This document shows positions 24,201 to 33,200 of a stretch of 64,000 nucleotides of DNA, piece by piece. Source of the stretch: Gibbula magus (Eukaryota > Mollusca > Gastropoda > Trochida > Trochidae); NCBI GenBank assembly GCA_936450465.1, contig OW388298.1, positions 9,992,663-10,056,662 on the forward strand, written 5' to 3'. Made by a program: the position numbers and the translations under genes. Every line of letters begins with the position of its first letter. Within the stretch, counting starts at the first letter, position 1. The notes under the pieces are model-generated. The model worked only from the letters and a program-made list of their open reading frames with translations. It was not told the DNA's origin and ran no database searches.

Positions 24201-27200
24201 TATGTAAACAGTGGCGCATGAACGGGGTATTAGCGACTTTAATCCGGGAGCATATTTCCTAAAGTATTTATTGCAACAAAATGGAAATATGACTCAATAT
24301 GACAACTTTATAATTATTTCACTATATTTCTGAATTACTGAAAACTAAATATGAATAAATTTTCTTTCAGACCCAGCAGTCGATCCAAACATGAACCATT
24401 TTAAAATGTCCATCGAGCACGACAAAGACGAAAGTGAAAATGCCAAGATGTTGAGAGAAGTTTCTCAAAACAAAGACAAACTGTTAAATGACCACATTAA
24501 GAAGATGAAGGTGGAAAAGGGTTCTGTCATCATCACACTGACAGTAGAAAAATCGTTGATCATGACGGACGAGTGGATTCATGATGTGATGAGAACCATC
24601 TTCCATGAAATTCTAGCTCCGTTTATTGCTGACGGGACAACTTTCTATGTGAATGTGGAGAGATTCATCACTCTGTCTAAAGAAGAAATGCTGAAGTTGT
24701 GTAAGTTTTATAACACATTGTTCTAATAATATCTATATCCCAATTACTCTAAATAATCCCCCCTTGTCTATGGAGGGATGGGAGGAGGGATGGTTTATAT
24801 TAATACGACACACGCCCCTCTGACTTTTGTTAAAGAACCTCTAGCTCTAGAGGGCATAAACCTTGTTTATTACTCAACCTAGGTGAGATGACCCATTATA
24901 GAACAATAAGGTTGTTTGGGTTTTTTTGGGGTTTTTTTTTATACCGCAGTTTTTGTTTGTTTTGTTTTAGTTTTTTTTTTATTATTATTTGTTCCCATAT
25001 TTGAGTACATGTAAGATGGCATGTATGGATACAGAGTCAAGTTTCCATGGGTTCAACATAGGTAACAAGAAGTAGTGAATAAGAGTACAATAGTAAAGCA
25101 TTCACATTTGGGTAAAATTACTGATTAAATATTGGGAATAATGGTAACCATTTGCGTGAAAAAAATTCAAAATAATTGTTTCTTCTGGATATGAATTTCA
25201 ACAAAGTAAAAGTCCTTTTTAAATTTTTAGGTAATTATAGAGTTTTGGATTTGTTTTCTTTAAAGTAAATGTATAAATATATCTTTTAGCAGACAGTAAT
25301 ATATGAAGTAGCAATGGCTTATAATTTGCCTAAGGCTCCAAACCAAACCATGGCTTTAGTTATTTCAAATATCTGTATGTTCTGAATAATCCAGTTTTGT
25401 AGTTCCTTCCAGAAGGTTTTGGTTACATCACATTCCCAATATACATAACATAGCGTTTCATTTTCGACATTACAAAAACTACACATTTCATTATCAACAA
25501 GTTTCATTTTCAAAAGTTCTCTTTTTGTATAAATTATTCTATGCAAAAATTTAAATTGAAAGTCTAGAAGTTTTACATCTTTCAAATTCCTTCTGGCAAC
25601 ATCAAAAATTATATGCAAATCAAAATCAGTTTCATGAAATAAATGTTCCCATTTTTGGCAGATATGAGGCTTAATATTGTCAGATAGGAGTTTATCATAG
25701 AATAATCTTGAGCCTTTCTTCAAGGTCATAAAATCTTTATGAAGGGAGTTCAAATCCAGATCATTGGTATGTATATATCTGTTTTGTCTAATAGTAATTT
25801 CCCAAGCATCAGGTAAATTATAGATAACATAACCAAGATCCATATATGTACCTCTCATGTCAAACTTTAGTTTGAGCTCTTCAAAAGATACAAAACCATT
25901 TTCATTACAGAGATCCTTAATGGTCAAGATTCCACTCTCAGCCCAGCATCTAATAAAGTTATATGGATTCTTGAAATTATTATTCAACCATCAGGGCTGT
26001 TGTAAAATTTTGCTAATGTTGTCTTCTTCTATGATATTTCTAGTACAATATAATTTCCATGCAATTAAAACATCTTTCCAAAAGGGATTATCAGTTTTAA
26101 CAATATTCTGAAAATTTGCTCCATATTTTAAAATATCATTTAATGGAAAATTGCATGGATTACTCACATTTGTTTTTCTCAAATAGTGCTTGAGGGTAGA
26201 AAGTTTCATAGCACTTACAAAGGTTTCAATATCGGTCATGCGTAATCCCCCTTCCCTATAGTCCTTTTTTAATATACTTCTTTTTATTTTATCATTTTTG
26301 TCATTCCAGATGAATCTGAAAAATATCCTCTCAAGGGAGGTAATAAAATTATCAGGAGGGTTAGGTTAACTGTTTAAAATATGCACCAACTTTGAAAGAG
26401 CTAATGTCTTAATAACAGTTATTTTCCCAATCAAAGTCAAATGTCTTTTTCTCCATGTTGCTAGAAGTCTTTTAATTTCCTCAAGTCTTTTCCTTGTGTT
26501 GATTACCCATAAGTCATTTAAATCAGGTGTAAAAGTAATACACAAAACTTCAAATTCACTTCTTTGCCATTCTATATCTACATCATGACAGAGTATATCT
26601 CTGCTACCTGCTTTTGATCCAATCCAAACCATCCTTAACCCTGACATACTGTAAAAAGTATTAATAGTGTCAATAGCAGCATATAAACTTGTGCTTCATT
26701 TGTAATGAGGATAATGGCCATCTACCAACGAGAGCTCTCAATGCAAATCAATGAACAATAATAGCTTTTTGACATACATGTCAAACAAACATGAACTCAT
26801 TTCAACATGTTTTCAGTGAATTTTACCTGTTTTCTCATTCCTAATCAAACCAACTCTTTAACTACTAACCTCTCCTTTTGAAAAATGTCAATGTCCATTT
26901 ACTGTCCAAGTTTGTAGATATCTTCATAATAATCTCCTAATGGAGGAAATAAAGATGATGATGATGATGAGTTCTTTTGGTCTAGGTGATCATCATGTTC
27001 ATAATTCTTATTTTTAGCATAAAGATTTTTTATAAAATCCTTGAAGTTCATGTAAGATTGATTTACTGTCAGTGATTTCTTCATTCTTATCTGTAATAAT
27101 TTTATTTATTGATTTGCTGACACAATTCCTATTTTCTAAGTGGCAAACATACTTTTTTGGTTTTTCTCCTTCTTCATACCATAAGATCTTATTTTTTAGT

Positions 27201-30200
27201 TGAATTCCTTTTATCTCTTCTTCTTTAATTTGTTGTAATTCCATTTTTAATTTTGTTAGATAAGATATAAGGGATTCATTAATATTTTGAAAATCTTTTC
27301 TGATATTGTCTTCACAATCCTTTATTTTGGTTTCTAATTGATTTGTGTTATCTTTTCTTTTCTTTTTAAGGAATGATGAAAAAGAAATGGACTTTCCCCT
27401 TACTTTCATCAGGAATGTTTCCATGAATAAGCTATCATAAATGTTAAGTTTAAAATCAGCATAATCAAAATTATCTTCAACATTAGTTTCAGTTTCTGAG
27501 TATTCTTCAATTGTATCTCTCAATATTGATCTAACTAAGTCAGGATATTCAGGATGTAAGAGTAAGGAAGTATTGAATTTCCAATAACCCCTTCCTCTTT
27601 TCTGATTAATGGAGTTGGAGAAAGAAAAGCTAATAGCTGAGTGGTCTGATTTATAACTAGAAATGATATCAGAATCAAGTGAAATATTTACTAAGTCTTG
27701 TGAGATCAAAAAGAAATCTAATCTAGCTTGTTGTCTAGGTTTTCTTCTCCACCAAGTATATTTTCTTAAATCAGGATTTAATTCTCTCCAAATATCAGTT
27801 AGATCAAGTGATTCTAATTTGTCTTTGTTTTTATAGTTTTCCAGATCAGAGGCAGGGTAAATCACAAAATTCCAATCTCCAACAATAGCTAAGGATTCAT
27901 TTTCAAAGTTAGAAATGTTCTCAAAAAGTTTAATGTAAAAGTTTGGGTCATCACTATTTGGTCCATAGAGATTTGTAAGGGTAAATCTTTTGTCTTCAAC
28001 AGTAACATCAGCAATAATATAATTGCCATTTTCATCTTCTAATGTTCTATGTATATTAAAATCAATATCATTGTTGAAAAGGATAGCTACTCCCTAGAAT
28101 TTGATTTAAAAGGGGCAATTATACCCTGTAAACCTCATTCATTTTTTATCATATTCACATCTTTTTCCGCAATATGGATATCTTGCAAGCAAATTATTGA
28201 ATATTTCTTTCTATAGAGATTCATAACTTCCCTTCTTTTATTTTTTTCTGCTAAACCTCTATAGTTAGCTGAAATAATTTTTATTTTCTTAATCTTATCC
28301 ATAGTCAGGTGTTAAAAGAATGATATTCTTCATAAAAAAAGCTATTTGAATTATATCTCATGTCAGGCACTAGGTGAAAACAAGGTTCTGAATGAACAAA
28401 TATATCAAATATCAAATAATGGGAACAAAGTTTTTCTATGATTTCTTCATCAGAGGAAAAATGAAAATTTAAATGATGTGTTGAAAAAATAGAATTTCTT
28501 CCTGTTTCTAAAAATGTCTGAAAAATAAAACATATATCTATGTACAAACATAAAAACCAAAAATGAGGCATTGCATTGCTCAGTGCCCAAAGCCCAAAGC
28601 CCAAAGCCCAGTGTTTACATACTTTAGAGCAACAAGTGTGCCAGAACATGCCAGCTGATTGTCACATAAACATGACCCCAATGTCAAGGTCGGTCAAAGA
28701 AAAACACTGCCGACCGCATCCTCAATACATTATACAACTTGTAGTGGCATTGCGATATAAACACTCCTACGATTGCATTAGAACAGTGCTGCACATAGAT
28801 GGCATATTCCATGCATAAATACACACGGCAACAAGCCTGGTATCTCGTCGATAGGGCATAAAGTGTCAAAAACAAGCAACTTACGCGAGGCCAGTGAAGA
28901 CACCAGTGAAGACACCGGAAACACACCCGGAAGCACTTATCAGCAGTGAATGTGTTCTAATAATAGCATGCCACGTGGTAATGTTTACAAACATTCTGCT
29001 ATACACCATCCTCGGTTACCCATGGTTTTATATATGCTCCGTTGCTCTCCACTATATCACGCATGGGAAACCTTATCTGAAAAAGCTGTACTCAAATTAC
29101 CCGCCCTTGGCCGGCGTGAGCCAATCAAACTGCTACGCAGCTTGGACCTGCGAGCCAATGACAATTCATATCACTTCGTTTCAAAGCAAGCGAGGTCATT
29201 GTGTTAGCCATCCGTCACCAGTTATCACCCTTGACCATTTCCGTCTTATCCCTTTGAGCATTTTCTTTGGTTACTGACTTCGTCACGCCGGCCAAGGGCG
29301 GGTAATTTGAGTACAGATTTTTCTGATAAGGTTTCCCATGGGTGATATAGTGGAGAGCAACGGAGCATATATAAAACCATGGGTAACCGAGGATGGCTAT
29401 ACACGATACAAGTATAACGATGTTATGACACCTTCGCTTGTGATCGTTTGTTTGTAACATAAACACACTTGAGTTGCCCATGTCCTTACAGCAGTCCAAC
29501 TTTGTTTGTTCATGATCTAGTAAGTCCAGTGGTATTATATTTAAGTGTATTAATTATTATCTACTAGTCTTTACAAGTGTTACGAGTGGGAGCTGTGAAA
29601 TGTCACTTGACCAGTAAGATCACGGATTCTCCTCGATGCCGAGTGTCCTCCAAGGTTCATCGGGTTTTTTTTCTAATCTGTAGGAAAATATCTATCCCTT
29701 TCTCTTGGATCCTGGTTTGAACCTTGTGTGTTTTCCGCAATTCGAAAGCACGATTTGCCAAGCGACCCCTCTGTTTCTTCAGGATTACCGGGAGATCTGT
29801 GCGAACAGTTATCCTCTTTTCTTTAAGGGAAGCCCATCCTTTGATAGAAGCATTAAACCGATCCTCGGCCCTCACTAATTTGACAACAATCGGTTTCGGC
29901 ATATTTGCTCGAAAATTCGCTTGGTCCGTACTCTTATGGGGTAACCTGTGCACATTCACAAACTGCATGGCTTCAGCTCCCCCCACACCGAGCAGACGAA
30001 ATACCTCCCGTGAGGCAGTCCCGGGGTCCCTGTCATCGGGTACCCCATAGATGAGAAGTTTAGATTTACGTGAATATAGTTCCTGTATAAGGAAACGCTG
30101 CCTTCATTTCTCTCATCTCCTGCTTCACTCTGTCTATCTCAACCGTGTTTAACTCTATCTGCTCGGTGTTGTGTTGGACTGAAGATAAAATACTATTTCA

Positions 30201-33200
30201 CCAAAAATGATTTTAGCTCATCAAGCATGAAAGACCCGACTGGCATATGGCATAGCATGGCATGGCGTTCGTCAATCCGTCCATCATCCGCCCGTCCGTC
30301 ATCCGTAAATTTTTCACTTTTTCGACTTCTTCTCCATAACCTAGACTCTAGAAAGCTGAAATTGTAATTATAGACCCGTTGGTCAATTAACTAACATAAT
30401 ATTGAGAACAAATACATTGAATAACTATAATACGAAATATGTGAAGTGTAGAACCATTTGATCACTTACTGAGTATTTCACAGAAGAAATAAATACTGTA
30501 GTTTTGACAAGATGGACCCACTCACTGCAAAGAGATGCCAAAACTGTAACACTATTTTTACTATGAGATATCAAATCAGATTATGATTTGGGACACTAAG
30601 CTGTCTTCTTGTAATGAAAAATGCAAAATGATCGGTCTATCTTTCGCGTTGATATGGTGCTTCCAAGACATGCCAAATTGATTAATTAATTTTATTAAAC
30701 TACACAAGTAGGTCAGGTGAACACACCTTCGGTACGCAGTGTGATAACCCATTATGATATATACAGTATAACAAGAAACAAGTTTTTGCTCTCCAAATGA
30801 AATACCATTTTATATGGTGATTTAAGGAATTCTGTTAATACCATTTAATTGAAAGAGTCACCTTTTCTTCAATATCTTTGCAGGAATTGTGATCCTGAGA
30901 CATCGCATTTTATCCAAATTTAGTGTCATTTTTTGTTATGCACTACCAATTTTGGAGCCTTGAAATTGTGTATTATCCCTAAAACAATTTCAAACATCAA
31001 ACAATAAAATCCTGATGAGCTACAGAGCTCATTGCTATATTTTATTTAACTGATTTGTTATTTATTTTCAACTTGTTTTGTTTATTTCAGATATCGGTCA
31101 ACAGCATCAATTCAAGACAAAGGTAATCAAAAGCAACATTTTGTAATATTATTAGAGTATATGCACAGTATATATAAATTTTACAAAACACTAAAGTGAA
31201 CACAGTTTTGAAAGAGTTTTCTTACTTTCAATTGAGAAAATATGTGAATTTACGATATTCATAGAATAATATTTTTCTTAGGCTGTGTTACTGGATGTCT
31301 GTGCGGAGAATGAGAAACCTTTAACCGAAAATATATCAACTCAAACTGAAAACGTTGATGAGGAAAAACATTCTAACCATACGACAACACAGACTGAAAT
31401 CATGAATGATGTTTCGGGGGGACAACTCACAAAGAGTGTATCAACTCAGACACAACGTTTAACTGAGAACATGACCAAACAACGAACTGAAATATATCCA
31501 CCATCTTCTGGAAGGGATTTGTCATCTTTACGAAGGGATTCGCCATCTTCTCGATTGTTTGCACCATCTTCTGAAGGATATTCATCCTCTTCTGAAGGAT
31601 ATTCATCATCTTCTGGAAGGTATTCACCATCTTTTGGAAAGCATTCTTCATCTTCTCTAGGGTATGCATCATCTTCTGATGGATATTCAACATCTACTGG
31701 AAGGGATTTGTCAACTTTACGAATACATTCATCGTCTAGAGGGTTTGCATCATCTACTGGAGAATATTCATCTTCTGGAAGGGATTTTTCATCTTTTGGA
31801 AATCATTCGTCATCTTCTCGAAGGTATGCATTATCTTCTGAAAGGTATTCACCATCTTCTGGAAGGTATTCGCCATCTTCTGGGAGGTATTCACCATCTT
31901 TTGGAAAAGATTCGTCATCTTCTCGAGGGTATGCATCATCATCTGAAGGATATTCATCATCTTCTGGAAGGTATTCGCCATCTTTTGGAAGGGATTTGTC
32001 ATCTTCTCGAAGGGATTTGTCACAGCTGACAAATTTAGATCAGCCCGGTGAGTAATGGATGATACACTGAATCCCTGAAACATAAAACTCATCAGCGAGT
32101 CTGTCTAAGTAAAAATGTCTGACATGATAATGTCGCCATTTAAAGGAATGATAACTTTTCTGTTTTGTCCTCGAGAGAAGCGATTTTATTACGCGAAAGC
32201 TTCATTTAGCAATAAGCAAAACATTTTACATCACATTTGAACGTCGCATTTATAAGAATACAGCATAATTCAGGTCGATGTGTTATTGATCAAAGGCAAT
32301 TGGCACAAGATAGCATTATCCCCTCCACAACTTGTCTCTTAAAAATCAAAATATAATATCCAGACCAACATATTCGAGTGGGCCCTGAATCTTCCCTAGA
32401 CGCCATTATCATGTCAGTCAATATTTTAACTTATCAGCCCTCAATAATAAATATGCATCAGGAAACATGGGCCGGCGTCAGTCCAAAATCTATACTTAAT
32501 TTAACATTATTGACTCACCATCCAGAACCCCTGCACCCAAAAGCTGAAATTGCACCTACGGGACCAAAGTTTGTTCATTTGGTCCTGACCCCTCCTTAAA
32601 TTTTCACGTGGCAGCAACCAATCAAACCTTCTCAATAGAGTAGTCAAGTTCATACGTGTGCTAAAAACGATTGCAAGGAGACATAAATTAAATAAACTAA
32701 ATTTAAATGAATCATTGAAACCCTAAGTTTCGCAAAATGTAACACCCGGGACAAAATTTAACTTGTACTAGTCTCTAATAGAATATAGAGGTTACACCTT
32801 TTTCAACATACTTGCTACTTATAATAACTTATAATAAATATATGTGTCCATATACCTTGATCAATGTAGATAATAAATTGTAAATTTGGTGACTGGACAA
32901 TGCCTTATTATCTTATGTGTTAAATGAGGTGATACATTTTGTAATACATGGTGAGCTACAGAGTCATTGGCTTAACGGGATTTTAATAAGAAAATCAGTT
33001 ATTATTCCGAAATACGTTTCATTGAGTAACCTTTTCAATTGGAATTTTCAGAAAAACTGACGTCGAAGGAGAGGCATATCGAAATGAAATCAAGCAGGAT
33101 AGAAACCATAGAAGAACCTACAAAAATGTCAGAAAACAAGTCGTCCTTCACGTCAGATGGCAGTGATAAAGGTTCAACTGGAGACCGAAAACATGTTCCA

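Larger units (their letters stand above)
21967..24229 (+). mobile_element. PIF/Harbinger transposon with TTA target duplication
   Basis: Terminal repeats AGCCGCGTTCATGCGCCA (21967-21984) and TGGCGCATGAACGGGGTA (24212-24229) are inverted with two or three mismatches. TTA lies on both outer sides (21964-21966, 24230-24232), the 3-bp target duplication of PIF/Harbinger elements. GCGTTCATGC recurs subterminally near 22057, 24016 and 24138. A HARBI1-like transposase relic lies inside (23318-23677). A second repeat (22378-23315) has inserted just before the transposase sequence. The element occupies intron 6 of the ankyrin gene. Confidence 0.8.

Noticed and set aside
24000..24221. Opposed open frames rich in Cys and His
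   Set aside because: They lie in the subterminal repeats of the Harbinger element.
31427..32092. Other-frame and minus-strand open frames over the heptad region
   Set aside because: They are shadows of a 21-bp repeat; only the frame that joins neighbouring exons in phase is accepted.
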